Program-made: the position numbers and the translations under genes
NCBI GenBank assembly: GCA_031976175.1
Contig: DALYLR010000013.1
Location: 1 to 64,000 of the forward strand
DNA from: DMER01 sp003451645
GTDB taxonomy: Bacteria; Pseudomonadota; Alphaproteobacteria; Micropepsales; Micropepsaceae
Direction of reading: 5' to 3'
Length of the DNA stretch: 64,000 bases
Notes under the pieces: model-generated
Database searches by the model: none
The model's input: the letters and a program-made list of their open reading frames with translations, nothing else
What the model was told of the DNA's origin: nothing
Shown: one piece after another, positions 9,154 through 17,749 of the stretch
Position numbering within the stretch: the first letter of the stretch is position 1
How the letters are laid out: each line of letters opens with the position of its first letter

Positions 9154-9780
9154 ATGACTGAGCGCCCGCCACACCCTGCCGATGACGATGCTCCTGGCAC
9201 ACAGGATCCGATTGAAATTTTCGAGCGCTGGTTCAAGGAGGCGCACACGAGTGAGCCAAACGACCCAAACGCCATGGCGCTCGCTAGTGTGGATGCGGAT
9301 GGAATGCCCAACGTCCGCATGGTTCTGCTCAAAGGTTATGACCACAATGGCTTTGTGTTCTACACCAACTATGAAAGCGCCAAGGGGCAAGAACTCCTGG
9401 GTCAAGGTAAAGCCGCATTGTGTTTCCACTGGAAGTCGTTGCGCCGTCAGGTCCGCGTGCGGGGCCCAGTTCAGCAGGTGACCGCCGAGGAAGCTGATGC
9501 GTATTTCGCCTCCCGGCCAAAAGACAGTCAGATCGGCGCATGGGCCAGTCAGCAGTCGCGCGCGCTCGAAGGGCGATGGGCCCTGGAGGCTGCAGTGGCC
9601 CAAGTCGCGGCGCGCTACGCCCTGTCCAAAGTGCCAAGACCACCGCATTGGTCCGGGTTTCGCGTGATGCCCTTTGAGATTGAGTTTTGGCGGGACCGTC
9701 CGTTCCGGCTGCATGAGCGGCTCGTTTTCCGGCGCCCCGGCCTGCTCGACCCCTGGACCACACTGCGGCTCTACCCATGA
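9154..9780 (+). CDS. pdxH: pyridoxine/pyridoxamine 5'-phosphate oxidase
   Basis: PdxH oxidises PNP or PMP to pyridoxal 5'-phosphate with FMN. Seen: NAMALASVDADGMPNVRMVLLKG (FMN phosphate region), FVFYTNYESAKG, ALCFHWKSLRRQVRVRG, FASRPKDSQIGAWASQQS and the C-terminal FWRDRPFRLHERLVF, all diagnostic. Length is 208 residues from the ATG at 9154; an alternative GTG at 9124 would add ten, and neither has a strong ribosome site. The CDF exporter follows after 16 bp. Confidence 0.95.
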   Translation: MTERPPHPADDDAPGTQDPIEIFERWFKEAHTSEPNDPNAMALASVDADGMPNVRMVLLKGYDHNGFVFYTNYESAKGQELLGQGKAALCFHWKSLRRQVRVRGPVQQVTAEEADAYFASRPKDSQIGAWASQQSRALEGRWALEAAVAQVAARYALSKVPRPPHWSGFRVMPFEIEFWRDRPFRLHERLVFRRPGLLDPWTTLRLYP

Positions 9781-9796
9781 GAAAGGCTGATTTCGA

Positions 9797-10744
9797 ATGA
9801 CGGCGCCAGCCATCACTCCATCGGTGTCTGCCGCCACATTGGAACAGGTGGAGCGGCTCAAGCGCCAGGCAACCTATGCCGCAGTCGGCGTGGCTGGCAC
9901 GCTCATCATCATAAAACTTGCGGCATGGGCGATCACAGGTTCGGTCTCGATCCTGGCCAGCTTGGTCGACTCGTCGCTGGACTTGCTCGCTTCCGCCATC
10001 AACCTCATGGCTGTCCGTCACGCCCTGGAGCCTGCCGACCACGAACACCGCTTTGGCCATGGCAAGGCCGAGGCCATCGCGGGCATGGGGCAAGCGGCCT
10101 TCATCGCAGGCTCGGGGTTTTTCTTGGCGTTTGAATCGCTGACGCGGCTGATACGGCCAGAACCCATCACCACAGGCTGGCTTGGCATCGCTGTCATGAT
10201 CGTGTCTCTGGCACTCACGCTCGGCTTGGTTTGGTTTCAGCACCGCGTCCTTGTTCAAACACGTTCGCTCGCAATCGCTGCCGACCGATTTCACTATCTG
10301 ACGGACATCGCCTCCAACAGCGCCGTCCTGTTAGCCCTTGTCTTGACACTTTGGCTTGGTTGGATTTGGGCCGATGCCGCCGGCGGCTTGGCAATTGCCA
10401 TATTCGTCCTTTGGGGCGCATACAAGATTTTGCGCGGGTCCTATGATGAGCTGATGGACCGGGAAATGGCCGATGCCGAGCGCGCGCGTATCCAGGATAT
10501 CGTGCGCAGTCACCCCGGCGTGCGGTCCATGCACGATCTGCGTACCCGCCGGGCAGGACACAAGGTTTTCATCCAACTTCATCTCGATTTGCCGCCCGAC
10601 ATGACCTTGCTGGAGGCGCATGTCATTTCAGATGCCGTTGAGGCCAAGTTGATAGCCGCCTTCCCTGGTGCGGAAGTGCTGATCCATCAGGACCCCGAAG
10701 GGATCGATGAGGTCAAACTCGATCATGCTGTCGGACAGGGTTAG
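9797..10744 (+). CDS. cation diffusion facilitator, FieF/YiiP-like
   Basis: A 315-residue inner-membrane metal/proton antiporter. About six membrane segments span residues 25-220. The transport site is seen as DSSLD on helix 2 and HYLTD on helix 5, the Asp/Asp/His/Asp tetrad of zinc- or iron-exporting CDFs. The linker HRFGHGKAEAIAG is typical of FieF. The cytoplasmic ferredoxin-like domain follows (ARIQDIVRSHPGVRSMHDLR), ending with a probable metal ligand in LIHQDPEG. It is probably co-transcribed with pdxH. Metal preference (Zn, Fe, Cd) cannot be fixed by eye. Its last four bases overlap the convergent methyltransferase. Confidence 0.92.
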   Translation: MTAPAITPSVSAATLEQVERLKRQATYAAVGVAGTLIIIKLAAWAITGSVSILASLVDSSLDLLASAINLMAVRHALEPADHEHRFGHGKAEAIAGMGQAAFIAGSGFFLAFESLTRLIRPEPITTGWLGIAVMIVSLALTLGLVWFQHRVLVQTRSLAIAADRFHYLTDIASNSAVLLALVLTLWLGWIWADAAGGLAIAIFVLWGAYKILRGSYDELMDREMADAERARIQDIVRSHPGVRSMHDLRTRRAGHKVFIQLHLDLPPDMTLLEAHVISDAVEAKLIAAFPGAEVLIHQDPEGIDEVKLDHAVGQG

Positions 10745-11895
10745 ACCTGCGCGGGCTTGCTGAAAACGTGCACCGTCGACAAGAAGGCCGGGAGGCTTTC
10801 CTGCTTCACAAGCCCGCGGGCCACGAACGCTTCTTCGGCAGACCACTCCAAATAGGACGTGTAATACGGCTCGTGGAAAGCTTGGGGAAAGAACTCCATC
10901 AGCGCCTCAAATCCACGCCCGTCGCCCGGCTGAATGCTGTCGACGAGGACAAACATTCCGCCCGGTTTCAGCACCCGGACAATCTCATCGGCAACAACAG
11001 ACCGCGTCTTCGGCGGCAGCTCATGGAACAAATAGATGCAGGTCGCGATGTCCTGCCCCTCATCGGCCAAAGGCATCGCCTCGGCGTTGGCCTCGATCAT
11101 CTCGACCCCTCGCCAGGGCGCCAAAGTCTTGGCAGCGCGCGCCAGATAATCGGGTGACAAATCGAGGGCGCAGACTTTCAGCCGGGGCCAATTGTGCTTG
11201 ACCTGCTCCAGAAATCGGCCGGTACCGCATGCCACGTCCAAGAGGGTGAGTTTGCGCTGATCGCGTCCCCGCAATGCGCGCGCGATTGGGGCCAGCGCCT
11301 GACGCCGCATGGCATCGGCCGTGCCCGCAAACAGCGCTTCCACTTGAAAGTCATAAAGGCGCGCGGACTCCTCTGAAAGCCAGCCATCCGTTTGATAGTG
11401 GAAATTCTGAAGGTAATAGCGGGGATAACGCTGCCTGCGGTCCTCCGTCAGCACATCCGAGTGACGATGCTCGCGGCGCCGCTCGTCAACGGACGGCACA
11501 TCCGCCATGAATGCGCGCGCACGTTTGAGCAAATCCAGCGGATCGCTTGCCATGGGCGGCGAGGCATATAGTCCCGCTTGGATGTTCGACCAGTCACGCT
11601 CGAACAGGTCGATCATTCCGCTTAAAAAGTCCCGGCCCGATGGGCGTGGCTTCGTAATCTTGAAGGCTGGGCCTTGGCTATCTTTCTGTGGCGCACCAAG
11701 ACGCCGCGCCGCGATGTGATGGCCCGCGAAAAAAGCAACGCGTGCCGCCTGCCCCGCCGCATAGGTCCATTGTGACAGCATTCCGGCCAAAAGACCCTCC
11801 CTGATCGCCTTATTGCTACGGAGGTTAACCCAATCTGGATGACCGGAAAACGGGCAAATCTCCGGCAAACTCGTGAATTGACGCGCATTGAGCAA
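10741..11895 (-). CDS. class I SAM-dependent methyltransferase with long N-terminal domain
   Basis: The C-terminal 190 residues are a Rossmann methyltransferase: SAM-binding LLDVACGTGRFLEQV, acidic-loop CALDLSPDYLARA, IEANAEAMPLADEGQD, and YLFHELPPKTR with EIVRVLKPGGMFVLVD. About 190 preceding residues have no recognised domain but include PRYYLQNFHYQTDGWLSEES, which may form the acceptor pocket. The reading frame opens with TTG at 11895; no in-frame ATG occurs until about residue 39, so the true start is uncertain. The fold resembles ubiquinone/menaquinone-type methyltransferases, but the substrate is unknown. Confidence 0.82.
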   Translation of the reverse strand: MLNARQFTSLPEICPFSGHPDWVNLRSNKAIREGLLAGMLSQWTYAAGQAARVAFFAGHHIAARRLGAPQKDSQGPAFKITKPRPSGRDFLSGMIDLFERDWSNIQAGLYASPPMASDPLDLLKRARAFMADVPSVDERRREHRHSDVLTEDRRQRYPRYYLQNFHYQTDGWLSEESARLYDFQVEALFAGTADAMRRQALAPIARALRGRDQRKLTLLDVACGTGRFLEQVKHNWPRLKVCALDLSPDYLARAAKTLAPWRGVEMIEANAEAMPLADEGQDIATCIYLFHELPPKTRSVVADEIVRVLKPGGMFVLVDSIQPGDGRGFEALMEFFPQAFHEPYYTSYLEWSAEEAFVARGLVKQESLPAFLSTVHVFSKPAQV

Positions 11896-11957
11896 TGCTT
11901 GATACTTGCGATCTGTCTCGGGAAATGAAGTCCCGAGTGAAATTGCTAGGGGGGATT

Positions 11958-12323
11958 ATGCGTCAGCTTGTGCTTTGTGGCCTTGTGGCCGCGTTGATAT
12001 CGTCGTCTGCAGCGCTTGCCACTGATACCGTGCCGACCACTCCGCCTGCGCCACCAGCGCCTGCTGCGCCACCAGCGCCTGCTGCACCGCCAACACCTCC
12101 AGCGCCTCCCGCTCCGCCTGCAGCGCCCACGACCGAAGAGACTGGCAAAGCAAGCAAGGACGAGGAAGTGGTTTGCCGGGTTGAAGACGAAACGGGCAGC
12201 CGGGTTCGCAAGCGCAAGATCTGCCTGACGCGCGCGCAATGGCGGTCGGTGCAAGAAGGCTCGCAGGATGCGGCTTCAGACATCCAACGGAAGTCGGGGA
12301 CGATGAGCCCACCGGGCAGCTAA
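11958..12323 (+). CDS. small exported proline/alanine-rich protein
   Basis: A 121-residue protein with a clear signal peptide (MRQLVLCGLVAALISSSAAL, cleavage after AAL-A or ALA-T). A low-complexity PAPPAP tract follows at about residues 30-55, then a compact C-terminal motif EVVCRVEDETGSRVRKRKIC and TRAQW. The two cysteines probably form a disulfide. From memory, small proteins with a C-R-x-x-x-x-T-G-S-R...C pattern are common and uncharacterised in alphaproteobacteria. The start at 11958 is fixed by GGGGG at 11950-11954. The DNA of the Pro tract contains an 18-bp tandem duplication near 12048-12085. Confidence 0.7.
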   Translation: MRQLVLCGLVAALISSSAALATDTVPTTPPAPPAPAAPPAPAAPPTPPAPPAPPAAPTTEETGKASKDEEVVCRVEDETGSRVRKRKICLTRAQWRSVQEGSQDAASDIQRKSGTMSPPGS

Positions 12324-12358
12324 GGCTCTGCTTGATCGGTTACAGGGACTGCGCTGCT

Positions 12359-12436
12359 AGTGCATCGCGCGGTCAGTTGGACTCAAAGCACTCAACTGAC
12401 CGCGATCACGATGCACGGCAGTTCAATAGGTTAGCG
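12359..12436. repeat. palindromic repeat unit, copy 1 (78 bp)
   Basis: Copy 1 of a 78-bp unit. It can fold into a long hairpin: outer arms GTGCATCG/CGATGCAC (8 bp) and inner arms CGGTCAGTT/AACTGACCG (9 bp, perfect), followed by GGCAGTTCAATAGGTTAGCG. It lies between two convergent genes, where it could act as a bidirectional terminator or a REP-type element. Confidence 0.85.
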
Positions 12437-12482
12437 CAACTTTGCGCTCTCAAATCGAAGTGATTTGATCGCCCGTTGCGCC

Positions 12483-12560
12483 AGTGCATCGCGCGGTCAG
12501 TTGGAATTAAAACAGTGAACTGTCCGCGATCACGATGCACGGCAGCTCAATAGGCTAGCG
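12483..12560. repeat. palindromic repeat unit, copy 2 (78 bp)
   Basis: Copy 2 begins 124 bp after copy 1 and differs by a handful of bases. The outer arms are unchanged; the inner right arm is AACTGTCCG, one mismatch. It overlaps the stop codon of the methyltransferase gene at 12555. The spacer between the copies also pairs (GCGCAAC at 12434-12440 with GTTGCGC at 12475-12481), so the two hairpins are joined by a third stem. Confidence 0.85.
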
Positions 12561-13832
12561 GCGCTTGACCCTGCGCTCAAAGATCCCAACGGCCTCAATG
12601 TGCGGCGTCCAAAGGAACTGGTCGACCGGCGTGACCGTCTTTAGCTCAAAACCACCATCGACCAGTATCCGGGCATCACGCGCAAAGCTGGCTGGGCTGC
12701 ACGAGACATACACCAACGCTGGAACGGCTGATTGCGCCAGCGCTTCGGCCTGCGCCTTCGCGCCCGGACGTGGCGGGTTCAGCACGACGCCATCAAACGC
12801 CTTCAACTCGTGGGCTAACAGCGGGCGGCGGAACAGATCGCGCCGCTCTGTCGAAATCGGTTTGAGGCCCTGGGTCCGGCGCGCAGCTGCCGCCAAAGCG
12901 TCGAGTGCGGATTGCTCTCCCTCCACGGCGTGAACCTTGGCCGTCCGTGCAAGCGCGAAGGCAAATGTCCCTATCCCGGCGAAAAGATCAGCAACCACCT
13001 TGGTGGAAACTAGTGCTTTGCAGGCCAGATCCTGCATGTGAACTTCAGCCTCTCGCACAGCTTGAAGGAACGATTCTGGCGGGGGCACCACAGGCACACC
13101 GGCAATGGTCACAACCGGCTCTCGCCGCATGATGATGAGCTCGCCATTCACACTCAGCCGCGCCAAATCGACCGCCGCCGCCATCGCGCTCAGCGCCTGG
13201 CGGGAGCGGATGTCGAGAGCAAAGTCTGGAATGCCGAGTGAAACGTCGAGCCCATGCTCGCTATCCAGAACATGCATCGCAACATGAGTGTGCAGCGGCA
13301 AGAGGGGTTCAAGCTGCACACCCAGGGCGTCGAGTGCACCCAAAATGGCCGGGGTCAACACATCGCATGCGCTCATGGGCACAATGACGCGGCTGCCGCG
13401 TTCCAGAAAACCGATCTTGATCCCCATTTGCGTAACGCGGGCATGGAGTTCAGCGCGCCGTCTGCTTTGCGGCGGCATGACGCGCGTTGGCGCGACTTCG
13501 ATCCCGGTAAGGCCCCGCTGACCCAGTGCGGTGGCAATCTGTTCACGCTTCCAGTCGCTTAGAAAACCGACACTCAAATGCTGCAAGGCGCAGCCCCCAC
13601 ATGCGCCAAAGTGAGGACAGGTTGCGTCAACCCGATCAGGCCCTGGGGTTACGATCCGCGCTATAGACGCCCGTTCGCCGTCGACTTCGGCGACAATCTG
13701 ATCACCAGGCGCAGAGAGTGGTACGAAGATGCCATCGTCTGTCTCGCCATCGCCCTTATGGCCCAAACGCGCGATGGTCAGGCGCCTCGCAGCCCCGTGT
13801 GACACCGGGGCTTCACCCACGAGAGGCACCAA
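12555..13832 (-). CDS. TRAM-domain 23S rRNA (uracil-C5)-methyltransferase, RumA/RlmD type
   Basis: This 425-residue enzyme would methylate a uridine at C5 in rRNA. An N-terminal TRAM-like RNA-binding domain (LTIARLGHKGDG...) is followed by an iron-sulfur cluster motif CPHFGACGGCALQH. The SAM-binding motif is VVADLFAGIGTFAFALAR, and the catalytic motifs are FDGVVLNPPRPGA and YVSCSPASFARD with the nucleophilic cysteine. The frame opens with TTG at 13832, overlapping the tlyA stop by about 20 bp, so translation is probably coupled; a nearby GTG could be the true start. It is last in the xseB-ispA-dxs-tlyA run. Confidence 0.9.
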   Translation of the reverse strand: MVPLVGEAPVSHGAARRLTIARLGHKGDGETDDGIFVPLSAPGDQIVAEVDGERASIARIVTPGPDRVDATCPHFGACGGCALQHLSVGFLSDWKREQIATALGQRGLTGIEVAPTRVMPPQSRRRAELHARVTQMGIKIGFLERGSRVIVPMSACDVLTPAILGALDALGVQLEPLLPLHTHVAMHVLDSEHGLDVSLGIPDFALDIRSRQALSAMAAAVDLARLSVNGELIIMRREPVVTIAGVPVVPPPESFLQAVREAEVHMQDLACKALVSTKVVADLFAGIGTFAFALARTAKVHAVEGEQSALDALAAAARRTQGLKPISTERRDLFRRPLLAHELKAFDGVVLNPPRPGAKAQAEALAQSAVPALVYVSCSPASFARDARILVDGGFELKTVTPVDQFLWTPHIEAVGIFERRVKRR

Positions 13833-14541
13833 TCAGAAATTCGGTATTACCATCGCCGCCAAGGATAGGGCTCTGCATCAGGCCGATCACCTGCCAGCCC
13901 CTGTTTCCCAAAAATGCGCGGATATCAGCGCACACGCGGGCATGAACGCTTGCATCCTTCACAACTCCGCCCTTGCTCAACGCATCGCGGCCCGCCTCAA
14001 ACTGCGGCTTGATGAGCGCAATGAGTTGCGCTTGCGGCGCACTCAATGCCAGTGCTGGCGGCAGCACCAATTTCAAACTGATGAAGCTAACATCCACAAC
14101 AATCAGATCAGGCGTGCGATCGAGGCGCTCTGCAGTGAGATCACGCGCATTCATCCCCTCAATCATAGTCACACGGGGATCGCCAGCGAGCGTTGGGTGC
14201 AGCTGGCCATGCCCAACGTCGATAGCTGTCACATGCGTGGCTCCGCGCGCCAAAGCTACTTGCGTGAAGCCGCCCGTCGAGGCGCCAATATCCAACACGG
14301 TCTTACCTGCGGGCGACACGGCAAAGGTGTCAAAGGCCGAGATCAGCTTTAGCGCCCCGCGCGAGACATAGGGATTGACGGCATCAACACTGAGCAGGGT
14401 ATCCGGCGCGATGACTTCAGATGGCTTGCGCAACGGGCGCCCATTCGCCGTGACGCGGCCTGCGCGGATTTCCGCCTGCGCGCGAGCCCGGGATTGAACG
14501 AGGCCACGCTCAACCAGGAGCTGATCGGCGCGGGCTCTCAT
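13813..14541 (-). CDS. tlyA: TlyA-family rRNA 2'-O-methyltransferase
   Basis: TlyA has an S4 RNA-binding domain at the N-terminus (RADQLLVERGLVQSRARAQA) and an FtsJ-type Rossmann domain (KTVLDIGASTGGFTQVALA, THVTAIDVGHGQLH, LIVVDVSFISLKLVLPPAL, LIALIKPQFEAG). Family knowledge: it 2'-O-methylates cytidines in rRNA, and in some bacteria it is linked to haemolysis and capreomycin sensitivity. Length of 242 residues is normal. The ATG at 14541 overlaps the dxs stop by 4 bp (ATGA), indicating translational coupling. Confidence 0.94.
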   Translation of the reverse strand: MRARADQLLVERGLVQSRARAQAEIRAGRVTANGRPLRKPSEVIAPDTLLSVDAVNPYVSRGALKLISAFDTFAVSPAGKTVLDIGASTGGFTQVALARGATHVTAIDVGHGQLHPTLAGDPRVTMIEGMNARDLTAERLDRTPDLIVVDVSFISLKLVLPPALALSAPQAQLIALIKPQFEAGRDALSKGGVVKDASVHARVCADIRAFLGNRGWQVIGLMQSPILGGDGNTEFLIGASRG

Positions 14542-16448
14542 GCCTTTAATTGCGCAGCGGCGGATTGGCCCAAGGCCATGAGTGCTTGTTGCACGATCTG
14601 CGGCGCATTGAGGCCGGCGAGATCATACTGCTTTGCCGGTGTGTCGTGATCGATGAACACATCAGGCAGAACCATGGGCCGGAACTTCATGCCCCGGTCG
14701 AACAGGCCATCATGCGCCATGAACTGGGCCACATGGGACCCAAAACCGCCAACAGAGCCTTCCTCGATGGTGATCAAGACCTCATGCTCGCGCGCGAGGC
14801 GGCGGATTAAATCCTCATCAAGCGGTTTGCAAAACCGCGCATCGGCGACCGTTGTTGACAGGCCTCGGGCGGTCAACTCGTCCGCAGCCTTGAGGCATTC
14901 GCCCAGCCGCGCTCCAAAGCTAAGCAAGGCAACTTTCGTCCCTTCGCGGACAATCCGGCCACGGCCGATCGCAAGAGGATCGCCCAGCGCAGGCAATTCG
15001 AGGCCCACGCCTTCACCGCGCGGATAGCGCAAGGCAGAGGGCCGGTCGCCGATTTGGGCCTGCGTCGCAACCATATGGCGCAGCTCAACCTCGTCCGCCG
15101 CCGCCATGATCACGAAGCCTGGCAGACAACCCAAATAGGCAACATCAAACGACCCGGCATGCGTCGCGCCATCGGCGCCCACAAGCCCCGCTCTGTCCAT
15201 GGCAAAGCGCACCGGCAATTGCTGGATGGCGACATCATGGACCACTTGGTCGTAAGCACGCTGCAGGAACGTTGAATAAATGACGGCGAACGGCTTGAGC
15301 CCCTCTGCCGCAAGCCCCGCCGCAAAGGTCACCGCATGCTGTTCGGCGATGCCCACATCAAAGCAGCGTTCCGGGAATCGTTTGGCAAACAGATCCATGC
15401 CGGTGCCGGATGGCATCGCCGCCGTAATGCCGACGATCTTTGGGTCACGCTCAGCTTCCGCAATTAGACTGTCTGCAAAGACCTTTGTGAATTGCGGCGC
15501 GTTGGCTTGCGCCTTCTTCTGGGTGCCAGTGACAACGTCGAACTTCACGACGCCATGGTACTTGTCGGCCGAATTCTCCGCAGGCGGATAGCCCTTGCCC
15601 TTTTGGGTGACCACGTGGATGAGGATCGGCGCGTCGATGTCGGCATCGCGCGCATTCTGGAGCACGGGCAAGAGATGATCGAGGTTGTGCCCGTCAATCG
15701 GCCCCAAATAGTAAAAGCCAAGCTCCTCAAAGAGCGTGCCGCCCATCGTCATGCCCTTGGCGTATTCCTCAGCCTTGCGGGCTTGGTCCTCAAAGAAGCG
15801 CGGCAGGCGCTTGGCCAATTGTTTGGCGAAGTTGCGGAATGCTTGATATGTCTCTGAGGAGGCGAGCCTCGCGAGATACGCGCTCATTGCGCCAACGGGC
15901 GGCGCAATCGACATGTCGTTGTCGTTCAAGATGACAATCAAGCGCGAGCGCATCGCGCCGGCATTGTTCATGGCCTCGTAGGCCATGCCAGCACTCATCG
16001 CACCATCCCCGATGACGCAGACGATATTGCGTTGCTCGCCCTTCAAGTCGCGGGCGACCGCCATCCCTAGGCCCGCCGAGATCGATGTCGAGGAGTGCGC
16101 CGCGCCGAACGGATCGTAGCTGCTCTCGGAGCGCTTGGTGAAACCCGACAAGCCGCCACCCTGGCGAAGGGTGCGGATGCGGTCTCTGCGGCCAGTCAGT
16201 ATCTTATGCGGATAGGCTTGATGCCCGACATCCCAGATCAAGCGGTCATGAGGGGTACTAAAGATGCGATGGATCGCAACCGTTAGCTCAACCACCCCAA
16301 GGCCGGCGCCTAGATGCCCACCGGTCTGAGACACGGCGTCGATTGTTTCAGCGCGCAACTCCGATACCAGGGCACGCAATTCGTCCCGGTTAAAGCGGCG
16401 CAAATCTTCGGGGTAAAGGACGCGATCTAAGGTAGGCGTTTTGGGCAT
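14538..16448 (-). CDS. dxs: 1-deoxy-D-xylulose-5-phosphate synthase
   Basis: DXS condenses pyruvate with glyceraldehyde 3-phosphate, the committed step of the MEP isoprenoid pathway, using thiamine diphosphate. Seen: QTGGHLGAGLGVVELTVAIH, DVGHQAYPHKILTGR, the TPP motif GDGAMSAGMAYEAMNNAG...NDNDMSI, GPIDGHNLDHL, and the C-terminal transketolase half with DVGIAEQHAVTFAAGLA. The ATG at 16448 gives 636 residues beginning MPKTPTLDRV, close to other DXS starts; an ATG at 16550 would add 34 atypical residues. It lies directly upstream of tlyA and downstream of ispA. Confidence 0.95.
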   Translation of the reverse strand: MPKTPTLDRVLYPEDLRRFNRDELRALVSELRAETIDAVSQTGGHLGAGLGVVELTVAIHRIFSTPHDRLIWDVGHQAYPHKILTGRRDRIRTLRQGGGLSGFTKRSESSYDPFGAAHSSTSISAGLGMAVARDLKGEQRNIVCVIGDGAMSAGMAYEAMNNAGAMRSRLIVILNDNDMSIAPPVGAMSAYLARLASSETYQAFRNFAKQLAKRLPRFFEDQARKAEEYAKGMTMGGTLFEELGFYYLGPIDGHNLDHLLPVLQNARDADIDAPILIHVVTQKGKGYPPAENSADKYHGVVKFDVVTGTQKKAQANAPQFTKVFADSLIAEAERDPKIVGITAAMPSGTGMDLFAKRFPERCFDVGIAEQHAVTFAAGLAAEGLKPFAVIYSTFLQRAYDQVVHDVAIQQLPVRFAMDRAGLVGADGATHAGSFDVAYLGCLPGFVIMAAADEVELRHMVATQAQIGDRPSALRYPRGEGVGLELPALGDPLAIGRGRIVREGTKVALLSFGARLGECLKAADELTARGLSTTVADARFCKPLDEDLIRRLAREHEVLITIEEGSVGGFGSHVAQFMAHDGLFDRGMKFRPMVLPDVFIDHDTPAKQYDLAGLNAPQIVQQALMALGQSAAAQLKA

Positions 16449-16561
16449 GGGGTTCGGTAACCGGTCGAAGCCAAATGTGATGTTTGCGAGGAGCTCGACC
16501 CTTGGAACACGTGCCCCACCGATCAAAACACTGTCTCGCACCTTCGTCATAAATAGGATGA

Positions 16562-17473
16562 TCAGTGGCGCCTGGCCACCACAAATCCGCTCAACGCCCT
16601 CAACAAGTCCGCTCTTTCGTCAAAGATTTCAAGATGCTGGACCGATTGTGCGGCCAATCGCTGCGCCTGTTCGCGCGCCCGCTCCACCCCCAAAAGTGTG
16701 ACGATCGTCGCTTTGCCAGCCGTGTTATCCTTGGCGGTCGCCTTGCCAAGCGTGGCGGGATCACCCTCCAAATCCAAGAGATCGTCGGTGATTTGAAAGG
16801 CGAGCCCCAAATCTTGCGCATAATAGGCCAGCGCATGCCGCGCTTCGCGGCTGGCCCGGCCCATGATGGCGCCTGCATCGCAGCTGAAGGCGATGAGCGC
16901 CCCGGTCTTGAGCCGTTGCAGGCGCGTGATCCCGCCAAGATCGAAGTCTTGAGTCTGTGCGGACATGTCCATCATCTGCCCGCCTACCATGCCATGGGCT
17001 CCAGACGCTCCGGCCAGCTTCACCACGAGGTCACAGCGCACATGCGGATCGGGATGGGTTTCGTGACTGGCCAGAATGCCAAAGGCGGCCGTGAGCAAGG
17101 CATCGCCAGCCAGGATCGCGGTTGCCTCGTCATAGGCCTTGTGTACTGTCGGTTTGCCGCGCCGGACTTCGTCATTGTCCATAGCAGGCAGGTCGTCATG
17201 GACCAGGCTGTAGGCATGAACGCATTCAATTGCCGCAGCCACCCGGCCCATTGCGCGCCTATCGACGCCAAACAAGCGGCCGCATTGCAAAGCCAAGAAG
17301 GCCCGCAATCGCTTGCCACCGCCCAACGCGGCATAGCGCATGGCCTCAATGACACGGCCTTCGGGCCCCGACGCCTCTGGCAGAACGCTCGCGATGGCTT
17401 CATCCATGAAGTTCGCTGTTTCGGCCAACGCCGGTTCAAGTGCCGTCAACGGATGCGCCATGGGTCCACTCAC
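16562..17473 (-). CDS. ispA: farnesyl/geranyl diphosphate synthase (polyprenyl synthetase)
   Basis: A prenyltransferase joining IPP and DMAPP units to make C15-C20 diphosphates. The first aspartate-rich motif is in HDDLPAMDNDEVRRGKPT and the second in FQITDDLLDLEGD; GGGKRLRAFL binds IPP. Length is 303 residues from GTG at 17473, whose GTGA overlaps the xseB stop; an ATG at 17461 four codons in is equally possible. Its place between xseB and dxs is the standard arrangement in proteobacteria, feeding quinone and undecaprenyl synthesis. Confidence 0.94.
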   Translation of the reverse strand: MSGPMAHPLTALEPALAETANFMDEAIASVLPEASGPEGRVIEAMRYAALGGGKRLRAFLALQCGRLFGVDRRAMGRVAAAIECVHAYSLVHDDLPAMDNDEVRRGKPTVHKAYDEATAILAGDALLTAAFGILASHETHPDPHVRCDLVVKLAGASGAHGMVGGQMMDMSAQTQDFDLGGITRLQRLKTGALIAFSCDAGAIMGRASREARHALAYYAQDLGLAFQITDDLLDLEGDPATLGKATAKDNTAGKATIVTLLGVERAREQAQRLAAQSVQHLEIFDERADLLRALSGFVVARRH

Positions 17474-17721
17474 GTCACATCCAGCGGTTCAGCGCCGGCA
17501 GGCCCATTGGGACCAAGCAGAAGCTTTTGCACTCGCGCTTCCGCATTGCGCAGCTTGGCTTCACAATGGGCTTTTAGTGCTGTGCCGCGCTCGTAGATAC
17601 GGATGGAGTCCTCAAGCTCAACCTGGCCCCGCTCCAGCCGGCCAACGATCTCCTCAAGTTCCTTCAAGGCGGCCTCAAAGCTGAGGGACTCGATGGTGTC
17701 GGCGCCGTCTTTCTTTGCCAT
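17470..17721 (-). CDS. xseB: exodeoxyribonuclease VII small subunit
   Basis: XseB is the small, all-helical subunit of exonuclease VII, which digests single-stranded DNA. The 83-residue protein carries the family pattern SFEAALKELEEIVGRLERGQ, then VELEDSIRIYERGTALKAHC and AEARVQKL. It starts with ATG at 17721 after a GGAG about 15 bases upstream and overlaps ispA by 4 bp. xseA is not in this window, as is common. Confidence 0.95.
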   Translation of the reverse strand: MAKKDGADTIESLSFEAALKELEEIVGRLERGQVELEDSIRIYERGTALKAHCEAKLRNAEARVQKLLLGPNGPAGAEPLDVT

Positions 17722-17749
17722 GGTGGGGACACTCCTGCCCGAGCGGTGA

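Noticed and set aside
12040..12115. Short tandem repeats resembling a repeat array
   Set aside because: They are the coding DNA of the Pro/Ala tract in the small exported protein, with no unique spacers; not CRISPR.
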